From the NCBI RefSeq assembly GCF_050947875.1, contig NC_134568.1:195939853-196003852 (forward strand): DNA of 64,000 nt, read 5' to 3'. This stretch comes from Dermacentor variabilis. Lineage: Eukaryota > Arthropoda > Arachnida > Ixodida > Ixodidae. Made by a program: the position numbers and the translations under genes. This document shows positions 33,035-44,445 of this stretch, in pieces. The notes under the pieces were generated by a model. The model did no database searches, was not told the origin of the DNA, and was given only the letters and a program-made list of their open reading frames with translations. Position 1 is the stretch's first letter. Each line of letters begins with the position of its first letter.

Positions 33035-34539
33035 TTAAGGCCTAGATTTCTCGCTGCATTGCCACATATATTCACAAGTGCTTGTAGATCTCTTGCAATC
33101 TCTTGCATTCCAGGGAGCTTCTGTTGCGCCATTTGTCCTTTACGCATGTAGGATAGATGAAGCCGTAATGTTTTCCAGAAGTCTTTCTATGTCGTTAACA
33201 CAAAGCGTGAACAACAATGGAGACAGATGCCATCATTGCTTCAGTCCTTGTTGAATTCCCACCACTTCATCACCTTTTCGACCTTCTCATACAACTTACA
33301 CTCGGTTGTCTCTAATATCTCCCTCAGCAGCTCCACGAAATCGTCCTCTATGTCTTCGTGCTTAAGAATACCTCATAGTAACTCCCTGTCTACGTTGTCA
33401 TAGGCTCTTTTAATATCTGGAAATCTCTATGCACTGAGTTAGTACAAACATATTATCCTCTAAGCGTCTGCCTGTCCTGAACCCATTCTGCAGTTCCCCC
33501 AGTACATAATTTTCCTCCACCCACTTCGACAGTTCCAATTTTATGGCTTGCGTTGCCATTCTACATATCACCGACGTTACTGTAACTGGCCTGTACGAGC
33601 TCGTCTTATACTTATCGCCTTTGCCATTGTAGATGAGGTACATCTTGCTTTCATAGCATCCAACCGGATTTTTCTTCATTCTAATGACTTTCTCTACGGC
33701 AAGTCAGCAGTGCCTTGCTCTTTGGGCCGAGGTGCTTGATTAGTTGTATTGGGATTTCATCGGGCCCTGCTGCCGTGTTCTTAGAGAAATTTTTTTCTGC
33801 TTTTTTCCAATAAAAGCTTTCTATGCTAGATATTATTCTCCCAGTCTTCACTGTTGTTGCTGGATCTGTTTGAGTCCGAACTATGCTTTATTTCGTGCCG
33901 AAGTTATCCTTAATAACGTCTTTAATGTAACTCTGCGCATCGTCTCCTTCGTAGATGTTACCATCTTCGTCCATTATAGCCATTTGAGAATTTTTAGTTA
34001 GAACTCCGAGTGCTCTTATATAGTCCCAGAATCTGTTTGGGGCGCCTTTGTCTCTTTTGCGAATGTTATGCACTAAACGTTCACTTGCGCATTTAATTTT
34101 CTCTTGCACGAGGTCACTCGCCACCCTTTTCTTTTCTCGGTATTTGTTCGATATAAGGGGCACCTCTTCTTCGTGTAATCCAAACTTTTTGGCACCTCGA
34201 TGATCGCTACACACCTGCTTAAACCTCCTGCATTGCTATAGCGCGCCAGGTGTTGCATGAGGAGAGAGGGCATCACCGCGACGCCACGCCACCTTCGCTC
34301 TCGGAAGCCTGTGTTATCCGTGCGTTTCTTATCCGTGCGCACTCTCGCCTGCGTTCTAACTGTGCCTCGCTAGGGCCAGATCAAAACGCGCCCAGCTAAC
34401 TCCTCCTAGATAGGCCTGGGCACTCAGCTTTATGATGTCATCGTAGAATCAAGAACCAGCTTTAGAGAAGGGAAACTGCACCTTCCACAGTGGTACGAAA
34501 ATAAGAAGCGGCAGCGCCCGGAACTAACCAGTGTACCCG

Positions 34540-35310
34540 ACAGATGGCGCTGCTCAAACAGGAAACTAACAAGCAAAGGGATATGCAACGTTTGGCTAAT
34601 ATCTGTGGACAGGAAGGCGATAAGTTAGGTCTGAAATTTAGCGTTAAAAATCAGGTGTTATGGTATTCAATGAAAACAGCGGACAGACAGTGACAATACA
34701 GGGCCAGGAAATACCTCGCGTGAAAGAATAAAGCTATCTTGGTATTGCATAAACGAAGTCAATATATATATGGAAACACAGGAAAAAAAAACAATAACAG
34801 TAAAGGGGAAGAGAAATGAGGCCGTAATGAAAAACAAGAGCGCTATGGGGATACAATAGGTACGAGGTGCTCCGAGGTATGTGGAAAGGTATAATGGTTC
34901 CAGGACTTACATTTGGAAATGCGGTTGTTTGCTCGAAATTTGAGTCTTTGTTTTCTCTAAGCACTTTCAAGGACATTTCAAGGACAATCAGAACTCGACG
35001 GCTACCAAAGGTCAGTGGGACACCTCGCATTGGGCGCTCGCGGGAAGACTAAAAATGAAGCTGTGCAGGGTGATAGGGGCTGGAAAAGTTTTGAAGTGAG
35101 GGAAGCTCACAGTAAAATTATGAAGAACGACTGAGGAAGATGGAAGAAAGTAAATGGGCTGGTAGAGTGTTGGGGTATTTGTACAGAAATATACATTGAC
35201 TCACAGTGGAAGAAAAGAACTAGGAAGCTTACCAGCGAATATGCGGCCTGACGGTGCGCGCTGTGCCGTGAAATTGAGAAACAAAGTATGGCACTCCCGA
35301 ACTAGAGAAA
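34540..35310 (+). pseudogene. LINE fragment of the same type as 29425-34235, opposite strand
   Basis: Plus-strand translation gives QRLANICGQEGDKLGLKFSV, which aligns with LVNICGNAARNLGLKFSEE of the neighbouring LINE. Farther on come RCSEVCGKV, RSVGHLALGARGKTKNEAV and SQWKKRTRKLTSEYAA. Stops and shifts are frequent. It lies head-to-head with the other LINE, about 300 bp away. Confidence 0.65.
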
Positions 35311-36226
35311 AAAGGGCAGCCAAATAAGAGAGCTCCACAATACCTTCCCGTCCTGACTGTATAGTTTTATCAGCCGAACGAAGGAAGCGCTGAACCAGCC
35401 TAGGTTGAACCCTTCTGACTGCTGAACGGCGATCTGCGAGCTATTCGCACTGGCGATAGCGCTGGGAATTCGATCTCACCATGCAAATATCTCCTTGGCA
35501 TTGACTTTGAAGCTGAAGTCATGGCAAAGCTGACCCAGCCCTTCAACCGGCCAACACAGTAATTGCGAGAGCAACTTTGTGGACAATGCCGGCAGCAGAG
35601 ATCTAGGCAATTCCGATTATTGCTTCGCGTCCGACTGAGCTCTGGGAGCTGCAGGCCGGTGCCGATGAACCGCAGCGCGCAATATCCCTTCCTCTGCGTG
35701 GAATGGCCACTCGTACGCTTGCACCCGAGTCTCCTCCATTTGATAGCGTAGCCTGCAAAAGGTCTACTTAGAAAGCCAGAAAGGGCGGTGCAACTAATTA
35801 TCCGTCACTTCTTCGAAAGCGTATCGCATTTCCAGCCGTGGTCGACACCGAAAGAGCAACGCCAAGCAGACGACGAAGGCAAGCAATAGCCTCCGAAGCA
35901 ACCAACGCCCGCACGTCTCCGGGGACGCGAGACCGGCGCGCGCGGCCAGGGTCACAAGCCAACAGCCAAGCCACAGCAACGGAACCCAAAGCGGACTACC
36001 CCTTCTCCGGTTCCTACGACCGGTTCGCTTTGAAAATGATTGACAGATGCGTGACGTATTCGAAAATTGCGATACCGCCCCGCTGCCTCTGACGACCTGT
36101 GACGTAATCAAAATTTTGGCCAATCAGGTGAGGCCAAAGGAACGGTTCCCCAACCGAACCGTTATAAGATTCGGCCCCTGATTTCGGGTGAATCCGGCTT
36201 GGCGTCGTTTCGGTTACTGAGTGAAT
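35311..36226. promoter_or_regulatory. GC-rich, CpG-dense segment with CCAAT and CRE-like sites
   Basis: 35830-36000 is GC- and CpG-rich. Around 36070-36150 are a GTGACGTAATC (CRE-like) motif, GGCCAATCAGGTGAGGCC (CCAAT within a short dyad) and GGAACGGTTCCC. Open frames across it (minus 35794-36123) are arginine/leucine-rich and not convincing. It could be a promoter island of a host gene or of a repeat. No transcript is evident. Confidence 0.3.
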
Positions 36227-36228
36227 TA

Positions 36229-36600
36229 TACGAATGTCCGAACTGTCATGCACCAAGACTTAAAGAAAGAGCAATTTCGTTACTCGAAGATATCTAAGTG
36301 TATATTGTTTCTAGTACGGTGGAGTAGCCGCCAGTAATACTTTCCTTACGGAGATTTAATGAGGTAATTTTAATTATTAATCTAACTCGAGTAGTACTAT
36401 CGTAATTATCAAAAGTGTCAATGAGGCATCTGTAGGCACCCCCAAATGACATCTAACTGCAGTGTTTACAGCGACGTACTAATTGCGTACAATTTTTTCC
36501 TACTGGTAAAGAAACCCCACGAAAAATGAAAAATACCACGTGACTGCTATCCCAACCGCATCATAAAACAGCGCCCTCAAATAAGCTGATTGAAATCAAC
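36229..36600 (+). repeat. mariner-type terminal arm (left)
   Basis: It begins TATACGAATGTCCGAACTGT and aligns, with many substitutions, along about 370 bp with the reverse complement of 42511-42140. Shared blocks are AAAGAGCAATT, GTGGAGTAGC, ATCTAACTCGAG, GACGTACTAATTGCGTA and CGCATCATAAA.CAGCGCCC. Together the two arms bracket a mariner-like transposase pseudogene (40780-41830). Confidence 0.65.
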
Positions 36601-37160
36601 TACTTTGCCTGTCGCAAACTCGAAGATACAGCGCATCAACTTTATAATGGTACGGAAGGAGCACCAACAGCAGGTTTCGCGGCTTCGCAGCTATTCCTTC
36701 TTCTCATTTCTACGTCACACTTATTATCCGTCTCTCAAGGCCGACTGATCACATTGATAACAAAAGCCCCTTGATAACGCGGCCGAAGCGCCGCTCTGAC
36801 CACGCACGAAACGCGGAAAGCTATGGAATAGGCATACAATGTTTCAAAATTCCGGCTCTGTTCGCACCGCGTTGAAAGAATTCGCGCGCAGCTATATTTC
36901 GCGCCAGAAACTTGCTTCTGACCAAAGCCAAATTAAAGTGACGGTTTTATTTTTCATTAGAGTGTATACATGCTGCAAAAACAGGTTCGTGGCAAAAAAT
37001 GAAAGCGAAATAAATGGAACGGGAAAAGACTCGCGTGTGGAGAAAAGGCAAAGCCGATGCGTTCAAGAAAGTAAACGTACCACTTCTAAATGAGCCGAAT
37101 TGGCAGTCGGGACGTCTGCACAAAAAACGAAAGAAAAAAGGAAAAAAATAGAGCGAGAGC

Positions 37161-37244
<84 letters not shown>
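37161..37244. repeat. (TAGA)n microsatellite
   Basis: About 21 uninterrupted tetranucleotide units (TAGATAGATAGA...). Confidence 0.97.
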
Positions 37245-37544
37245 AGAAAACGTCCACGCAGAATTTTCTCTGGGATTTATCTGAATGATGCGCAAGTATT
37301 TTGTAGTACTGACGTGTGTTTCGTGGTAGTGCGCTGGTGTGTTTTGAATAATTGCGACAACGACCGCGAAAGAACAGCGAAATGGAGAAGCGCGGTAGCA
37401 ACATCGAACAGTTAAGTGAGACCTGCACGAGACGGTGTAGAAGAGGCAAGTAGGAGCAATGTTCGCTGGTGTTATAGATAGCCCGCAGCGGACGTGGAGA
37501 TGGGATGAAATGGCCGGTGATATGTAGCAAATGAAGGAAACATA

Positions 37545-39900
37545 TGCAACATTTATTAGGTATTCTGAACCATTATTTAGTTATTTATTTAGTAGACACT
37601 GCAGACCCCATTGTGGTCCCTGCAGGATGGGCAGACATAATTAACTGCAAGACTAGACATATAAAAATACAAAGATGCGTAGATACATTCATATGCATAC
37701 AGAAAAAAATATACACTTTTCTATATTTCTCACAAAACAATTCGTGAAAAGGTCAAAACACAAGGCCTTAATCAATCCGTTCTTCCCGGTCGATTATGGA
37801 AAGCAGAAGAGGGAGCAAACAGAGCGATGTAAACTAGATAAGAACAGAAGATTAGTCACAATAGGCAAGTAAGCGTTGCGCACCAAAGGCAAAGGTGTTT
37901 GAAAGACGAGGACTTGCCGTGATCATTCAGCAGCAACGAGAACAAATTTATGCACACCCCTTAGTTCAACGGAAATACTAAGCTGTAAAAAAATGTACAC
38001 ATTCAAAAAAGACAGTCACGTGCTGTGCGGTGGGGCCAGAGAATTCCATTCGGAAATAGTCCGTGGAAAGAAGGAGAACTTATGGCTGTCTGTCCCAGCA
38101 TAGATAGGTGTTAGTGTATGAGGACGATGGTGTCGTGCATTCCTTGTGGAAAGAGGGCTTACATTTAGTGAAGGGTCATGAGCCAATTTGTAGTTAGTTA
38201 GATGATATAAAAAATCTAGCCGGCATTTCTGTCTTCTTTGTTCAAGCGAAGGAATGTCGTTGGCCAAAATCAACTTGGACGGCGAGTCCTAACTTTTGAA
38301 TTTGGAATAAATAAAGCGAACAGACTTTCTCTGTATTCCCTCGAGTTTGTTAACATTTACTTTAGTATATTGAACTCATGCGACGCAAGCATATTCAAGT
38401 TCTGGCCGGATATAGGTTAGGTAAGTGAGCAACTTAACGTTTGAAGGGGAATTTATGAGTTTGTGTCGCAGATAAGTTAGCTTGCGGAAGGCAGAAGAAC
38501 ATATGTTGTCAGTGTGAAGGTTCCACGAAAAATTGTTCGTGAAAGTTATGCCAAGGTGCTTGTAACTCTCAACTTGATTTAATGGAATGGATCCCATTTG
38601 ATAGGCGTACTCCAGGGGGTTCTTTTTATGCGTTATGCGAAGAGAGACAGTTGTTATCTTTGTTTGCAGCCATGCCCCGTTCTTTGCACCATAAAAATAT
38701 ATTATTCAAGCTAGAGTTAAGTTCCCTCTGATCTTCCGCGGACTTAATAGTACAAAATACGACGCAGTCATCTGCAAACAGTCGTATTTTTGTCCGAGGT
38801 TTGACGACGGTAACAATGTCATTAATATATAAAAGAAAGAGTAATGGACCCAGCACACTGCCCTGGGAAACACCTGAAGTGACTAGTAGAGATACCGAGT
38901 TATGATCATCAACTGAAACATACTGTTGGCGATTATTCAGATAGTCTATAATCCAAGTAATTATGAACTCTGGAAGGGTAATGTTTCTTAGTTTTAGAAT
39001 TAGTTTTTCGTGAATTACCCTATCGAAAGCTTTACTGAAGTCCAAAAACACAGCATCAATTTTACTGTTGGCATCCAAAACGTTGGCAATTGAATCGATT
39101 ACTATTACTAATTGCGTGCCAGTGGAACAGCCCTTTCTAAAGCCATGTTGAGCACTTGTTAGTATCGAGTTTTCTTCTAATAATTCATTAATGCGAGTTG
39201 CGATTATGTGCTCGAAAAATTGCGGCACGATGATGTCAATGATATGGGGCGATAATTCTCAAACAATAATTGATTTGCTTTCCTAAAGACTGGAGCAACT
39301 CGAACTATCTTCCAATAAAGATTGGAAGATGGCTAATAACAAAGATGCTCTGAACAATATAACTAAGAACTTGGCAATAGTTTCGGCGTATCGCCTAAGG
39401 AACACATTCGGGACGTTGTCTGGACCAGGAGTCGTTTTGGTTTTTAAGTTGAGTAACATGGAAACAATGCCATGGTAAGAGATAAAGTTCGCCTCATGCT
39501 GTTAAAACATTGCAGAGCTTAAAGATGGACCAAGACTTGCACGGGAGAATAAGCTATGCAAGTAATTGTTAAAGTGTTCTGCGATGACATTCAAGTCAAC
39601 AATGGTTCCACCAACTGCTATTTCCGTAACAGTCTTCTTGCTATAGCCTAGGTAACCTCAAAATTTATCTGACGTATTCTTTATAAAGTTAGGCAATGTC
39701 GTGGTAAAATGTAAACGTTTTGACTCATGTACGGCGCGCGACAGCTTTTTTTTGTAGTTCAGAGGTAACGACCGTGCGGGGATGCTTCTTTTTTTTATTC
39801 GTTTGATTTTGCGCTTTAGTTATACTATACCACGCGTCATCCAAGGTGTACTTGTATTGACTTTCTTAGTTTTAGTAGGTATAAATGTATCTATGCAATA
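37545..39900 (-). pseudogene. CR1-like LINE, 5'-truncated, RT core intact
   Basis: Minus 39228-38626 is an uninterrupted 200-residue RT core: FRKGCSTGTQLVIVID, AVFLDFSKAFDRVIHEKL (motif A), VTSGVSQGSVLGPLLFLLYI and LFADDCVVF (motif C, both Asp present). Upstream, 39420-39260, FTPGPDNVPNVFLRRYAE is readable with breaks. Downstream, 38597-38016 encodes the thumb/C-terminal part (ESYKHLGITFTNNFSWNLH, LEGIQRKSVRFIY, RTISEWNSL), followed by a 3' UTR to about 37545 with AAATAAATAAC tail words. The 5' endonuclease is missing. It lies within the inverted mariner arms, so it is probably nested there. Confidence 0.85.
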
Positions 39901-39919
39901 TCTGCACATTGTAGTAAAG

Positions 39920-40640
39920 GCTGTCCATAGTCCGTGATCCGTGGTCTGCTCTCCGTGATCGACCGTGCTCCGGCGGCGGCTACCTCTGGCGCACCGGCGC
40001 GGCTCGTATCTTGAAAGCGATATGCGAAAGCTGCAGCGTGCGGCATGTGCTGAGAGCTCCGTGAGCGCTGCGTTCTCGCCGCTTCGGTGACGTTGAAGCG
40101 AGAGGCAGCACGCCGTAGAATTCGCTCGCTGCTGCAGGCGCTATGTTGAAAGCGATCGTCTTGCGGGACGGACAGAGGGACTGTTTTAACTGTTAGAACC
40201 TCGCTGGGTTTCTCTTGACGTGCGCAGCTTCGCCGAGCTGGGCGAGAGTGTGCTGAGAGAGAGTGAAAGCAGAGTATAAAAATAGCATCGCGCGGCATAG
40301 CGAAGCGGCGAGGGTAGGTGGAGCCTACCGGGGGGAAAGGAGCGGCGCGTACGCGAGTGAGGAACGCGGACCGGATGTGTGCCCTCTCTTGTGGCGCGCG
40401 AGGTAGGGTGGGCAGGCGAGGGAGGAGATGTGTTCTTTTCCGGCGGCTGCTAGAGTGCCTCGACGTTCTCCTCGCCCGCCGCTACGCACAGAGTGGAGAC
40501 AACCGCGGCGTTGGCCACGCGTATCGCGGACGCCGTAGTAGACGCTTTCGGCGGACGCCGTAGGGACGCGTTGCCCGTGCTCGTGTGTCTAGTGTGTGGT
40601 TTGGCACTACTTGACTGGCCTTCCCCCAGCTCCGCTGGTC
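39920..40640 (+). promoter_or_regulatory. GC-rich promoter-like segment with TATA box
   Basis: CpG-dense sequence carries a TATAAAAAT box at 40275-40283 followed about 40 bp downstream by GC-rich transcribed-like sequence. Two related blocks, ATCTTGAAAGCGAT (40008) and ATGTTGAAAGCGAT (40143), and a repeated CGGACGCCGTAG (40528 and 40552) are present. It could be a solo LTR or the promoter of a repeat. No terminal TG..CA pair was confirmed. Confidence 0.35.
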
Positions 40641-40779
40641 TGTGGTGTTTGCGATAGCAGAGCCACGCATTTTTCCACTGGGTAAAGATAGAAATGCTTA
40701 TGCATTTAAAACCATCCGATTTCAGTGTGCCCTTATTTATGAATTCGTAAGTGCCGTTGAACACCAGCTGCTGCCTAGC

Positions 40780-41830
40780 GGACATGAATTATTAGGTATC
40801 CTTCTGCAGGTACGCAGTACTGGGTACACTTTATCACATCCTCTGTGGCTTTCTTGATGACCAACGCTGGAATTCTACGGCGGAAATCCGTTATCCTTGC
40901 CTTTAGCTAACCTGACGTCCGTCTCGATCATGTAAACGCTATCTTTCAGATAACCCGAAAGAAAGAAATCGAGTGGAGAGAGGTCAGGTGACCTAACAAG
41001 CCTATTCGCAGGCCCGTGCCTTCCAATCCACTGCGCATGAAAGGTCGCATCCAGCCACTTTCGCGCTCTGCTGCTGCTGTTTGCTTCTGTGGCATCTTGC
41101 TGACGTCACAGAAGTGGAAGACGTGACAGCGGGACTTCGCTGAGAAACTCATCCACCACTCTTTCAAGTTCAGTGTGTGATCGAAGGAGATGGGACCGAT
41201 TATAGCACCGGCGTAACTTCCGAACCACACATTGAACGACCACTGGTACTTCTGCCGAGTGTGTTTTACCCAATGTGGATTGGAGTCACTCCAGTAGCGT
41301 GTATTATGCAAATTTAGCGGCCCGTTTCTGCAAAAATTGGCTTCATCTGTGTATATGATGTTGCTCAAAAAGTCCGGTGACACATCGGCTTTTTTGAGGA
41401 CCCAATTCCAGAAATCTAGATTATCCTGAACGTCCCTATCTTCCAAGCATTGGTGCAGGTTGAGGTAGTACGGGCGAAAGGCTGAGTCTTTTAGAATCCT
41501 CCAAACTGATGACTTGGAAATCGGTACCTGGGCGGCCACGTCCCGCACGCTAGCATGAGGGTTTGAGGCCATAAATGCTAGAACATCCATGCGTAGGCTA
41601 GGACTCAACGATGGAGTCCTCCGCCGCAGTTCCTGGAAGCTGCTGCTTTCTCTCAGGTTTTCATAATTTCTCATGATAGTCGATGCGTTTCATCTACCAC
41701 CACACTTCCATGACTGAAATATATTTGCGGCCTTCCTCTTGTTGGCATTTTCAGCTCTTAAGACAAGGAATTATGTTTTCCTTCTGCTCATTAGAGAAAG
41801 ACATGGCGACTGGGCCGAATAAGAACGCAC
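40780..41830 (-). pseudogene. mariner/Tc1-superfamily transposase, frameshifted
   Basis: The main frame (41674-40946) holds a helix-turn-helix (VRDVAAQVPISKSSVWRIL, residues 43-61) and the first catalytic Asp in NIIYTDEANF (residue 110), followed by KYQWSFNVWFG and a GAIIGPISF block. After about 41100 the coding continues in another frame as ARKWLDATFHAQWIG and then SPDLSPLDFFLSGYLKDSV, carrying the third acidic residue. The region of the second Asp is garbled, so a catalytic residue is missing. A start-like MSFSNEQKENII lies upstream near 41810, with stops between. Orientation is outward-to-inward from the right arm at 42511. Confidence 0.8.
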
Positions 41831-42129
41831 CTTTGAACATTTGCAGTGACGTTGTCAGTTCGCTTTTGTGGTGATATCTATGGTGGCAAAAAAAAAAGAA
41901 AAAAAAACATCCACGTACTTTACCTATGCTAAGAGAAGCGCTATCACAGCTTGTTTCCAACTGCATAATTATTACACACAGCGCGCACTAAAAACACGGA
42001 CGAAGAATAGAGACGAAACACGAGCGCTTTTGTTTCCAGCTAACACCAAACGCGACGTGTTACTTCAGCGGCAGGTAAAGAACAAGCCCGATAACGATGT
42101 TTTTCTTTAGTTCTTTTTTTCTTCTAGTT

Positions 42130-42511
42130 CTGGCTAACTAAGAGGAAGCTTATTCGAGGGCGCTGCTTTATGATGCGGTGGGAGCGTAGCCACGTAGTAT
42201 TTTTCACAATTCGCAGGGTTTATTTATCAGTAAGAAAAAAAAAGATACGCAATTAGTACGTCACTGAAAATATCGCAATTAGATGTCCCATGTCTATGCC
42301 TACAAATCCCTCATTTACACTTAGATATTAAGGAGAGTGCGTCTCGAGTTAGATAATTAATTACAATTATCTAATGATATCTGAGTAATGAACAAATTAC
42401 TGGCAGCTACTCCACTTTACCGCAAACAATATGAACTAGCTTTTCTTCGACTAACACAATTGCTCTTTTTTAAAATCTGGGTGCTTGATAGTTAATTGGG
42501 AGACCCTGTAT
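42130..42511 (-). repeat. mariner-type terminal arm (right)
   Basis: Reading minus from 42511 gives TATACAGGGTCTCCCAATTA, the typical TA plus CAGGGT terminus. It then continues as the counterpart of the left arm at 36229-36600 (about 370 bp, inverted). The transposase pseudogene starts about 300 bp inward. Confidence 0.7.
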
Positions 42512-42617
42512 ATATTTATGACCTCTGCGTGCAAGTGACGATGTTTCCATTCCTAATAAATGTTGTAAATTATTTGAAGAGTTTATTTTTTCATGAGTCG
42601 TTAGCATTGCTTGCTGG

Positions 42618-42785
42618 GAAGAGAAGCTTTCGATGGCAGCGAAATGCAAAAAACTCCTGTGTACTTAGATTTAGGTGCACGTTAAAGAACCCCAGGCGGT
42701 ACAATATTTCCAGAGCGCACCACTACGGCTTGCCTCATAATCAGATTGTGGTTTTGGCACCTAAATCCCCTTAATTTAATTTTTA
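42618..42785 (+). repeat. tRNA-derived SINE, head missing
   Basis: The body blocks TTCGATGGCAGCGAAATGCA, TTTAGGTGCACGTTAAAGAA, CTTGCCTCATAATCAGATTG and TTTTGGCACCTAAATCCCC are present in order, ending in TTTAATTTTTAA. The tRNA-like promoter part is absent. Confidence 0.8.
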
Positions 42786-44099
42786 ATTTTTGGAAAGACA
42801 AGCAATACTCAGACTCATATCATTCACGTGTATTTCACACGCCGTTGATAAAAGACTCTGCCGAAAGGGTCACTGAAGTCTGCAGGTTTTTTTCATGGTC
42901 AAAAAGCTCGCAATGCAATTTAAAGCGAGATGAACATATAGAAACATATCCATTCTCTAGGTATATGCTATCCATACCTTTCGAAATAATATTTAATTGG
43001 CTACCTCCTTCTCTTTCAAAAATATAATAAACTTTGTCATGTGTGTATATTTAAACATATTGTATATGTGCATAGTGTTTGCAAGTGCAAATTTAAAACA
43101 ATGTTGAAGTGAGAAAATACAGATGAGGCAGCCACCGAGAGTGATTCTAATGCGCTTGTGCTCCTCTTCTCAAGATTTGCAGAAACAAAGCGAAAGTGTG
43201 AATTAAAATCCACGCACGTCCGCGCCAACATTGATGCAGTACGCTATTAGCTACAATAAAATTTTAAGTGGAAAGGTCGAGGCAAGTCGGAAGAAACCTC
43301 AAATGATGTGGGTGACAAAACTCCCGTAATTAATTACATTTTAGGTATATCTGTGTGTGAGGGGAAGGGGGGGGGGCTCGGGCCCCGGAGGATCCCCCCT
43401 CCTCGTTGTCGGCGCCTATGCTTCAGACCATGTAAGCACGTATGCTGGTCTCCGTTCACGCCACATCATGGCCAATGAAGGCCACAAGCATAATTTTCCC
43501 ACGGCTGCAGCAGGAAAGAACGAACGGGGAGCTGCAAGGGCGGTGTGTGTAAGCAGTATATTGGGCTGTGCGGACTGCAGGAGTAGGAGCTTACCTCGAG
43601 AGGCTGTTTCTCAATGCAACTGACCAGGCTCCCACGTCTGAGAAGCGTAACACGGTGACCACCAAGACCAAGTGAGACAGCAGGGAAACAGATTCTGCAG
43701 TCAATCACTTCAGTGTAGCTTGCACAAAAACCCAGGCTATCGAGCAAGAAGAGCAATCCTGAACGAGACTAGGAATTAAATATGGGAATTCGAGAGCTTT
43801 CATTCAAGGAGTCACTCTGCTCTGCAAGCACTGAAGGCCAAAAACATTAATAAAAGCCTAATGCTACATAGCACATGGTGCAAAGCTTAATGCAAGACAC
43901 ATGCGGATGGCGCATCATCTATTTCAGGAGACAAATTGCTCATGACAACGTGCACTAGAAAATACTCCTACAGGTATGTTACGCTACTAGACAGTGACTG
44001 GTACTAAGTATGAGCAAAGAATCGTTTGACCTTTATGTTTGGACGAGGAAGAAGAATGATCTATAATAAGAATGGTGAATGAAAAAACTTGAAGTCATA
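42786..44099. other. non-coding stretch with G-run
   Basis: No gene is supported. 43355-43400 contains a run of ten G and a GGGCTCGGGCCCCGG dyad. Frames around 43357-43756 on both strands look like chance. Confidence 0.35.
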
Positions 44100-44235
44100 A
44101 AAAAATTTATACTTGAACTTTTGGCCGTCCAGCAGGCCGAGGATGCCGCCAGAGCCCAAAAGCTTCTGGCCGCCATCTAGGTGGGGCTGGCCCCACCCAC
44201 CAATCTGCCGCGTACATAAATAAAAGTTATTTCTC
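44100..44235 (+). repeat. LINE 3'-end fragment (I-like)
   Basis: A short open stretch encodes LLAVQQAEDAARAQKLLAAI followed by a stop, then CCGCGTACATAAATAAAAGT and a CT-rich tail. It looks like the terminal codons and 3' UTR of a LINE with a charged C-terminal helix. Confidence 0.5.
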
Positions 44236-44445
44236 TCTTTCTTGGCACAAATGCAATTTGACGAGGCCAGGAAGCTGATTAAGGAAGGGCCAACTGACGG
44301 AACTCTTTTGGCCAGCGGCGTCCGTGCTTGTTCAGAGGTTTGCAGGTGTATCTGAACACGAATGCTTTTTTTTTTTGTCGAGGTACCTGGATGACTCGGC
44401 CAATATCCGTGCTGGTGGAATGATGGCTGAGGCTATTTTCAGTCT

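Larger units (their letters stand above)
29425..34235 (-). pseudogene. LINE (RT with C-terminal zinc knuckle), split by four insertions
   Basis: One minus-strand LINE can be followed across 4.8 kb. Blocks in order: pre-RT (34214-33888: APNRFWDYIRALG, MAIMDEDGNIYEG); AAGPDEIPIQLIKHLGP near 33760; RT start (33679-33410: SSYRPVTVTSVICRM, ELQNGFRTGRRLEDNMFVLT); DIKRAYDNVDRELL near 33400; NICGNAARNLGLKF / SEEKSG; QYKYLGVCINEG (32240); C-terminal knuckle ACVCCSKNPETTQHILMEC (30930); and a 3' UTR ending near 29425 in CATCATC-like sequence. Insertions are pogo-like 29542-30655, hairpin 30944-31066, GC-rich MITE 31617-32046 and TTAA element 32312-33034. Additional stops show it is dead. The clade is uncertain. 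Confidence 0.8.

Noticed and set aside
35794..36123. Minus ORF with hydrophobic stretch read as a secreted protein
   Set aside because: It lies over CpG-rich promoter-like DNA, is Arg/Leu-rich in the way of GC-rich chance ORFs, and has no splice context.
39891..40298. 135-codon minus ORF in the GC-rich block
   Set aside because: Antisense to a TATA-containing promoter-like segment; Ala/Arg/Ser-rich with no domain.
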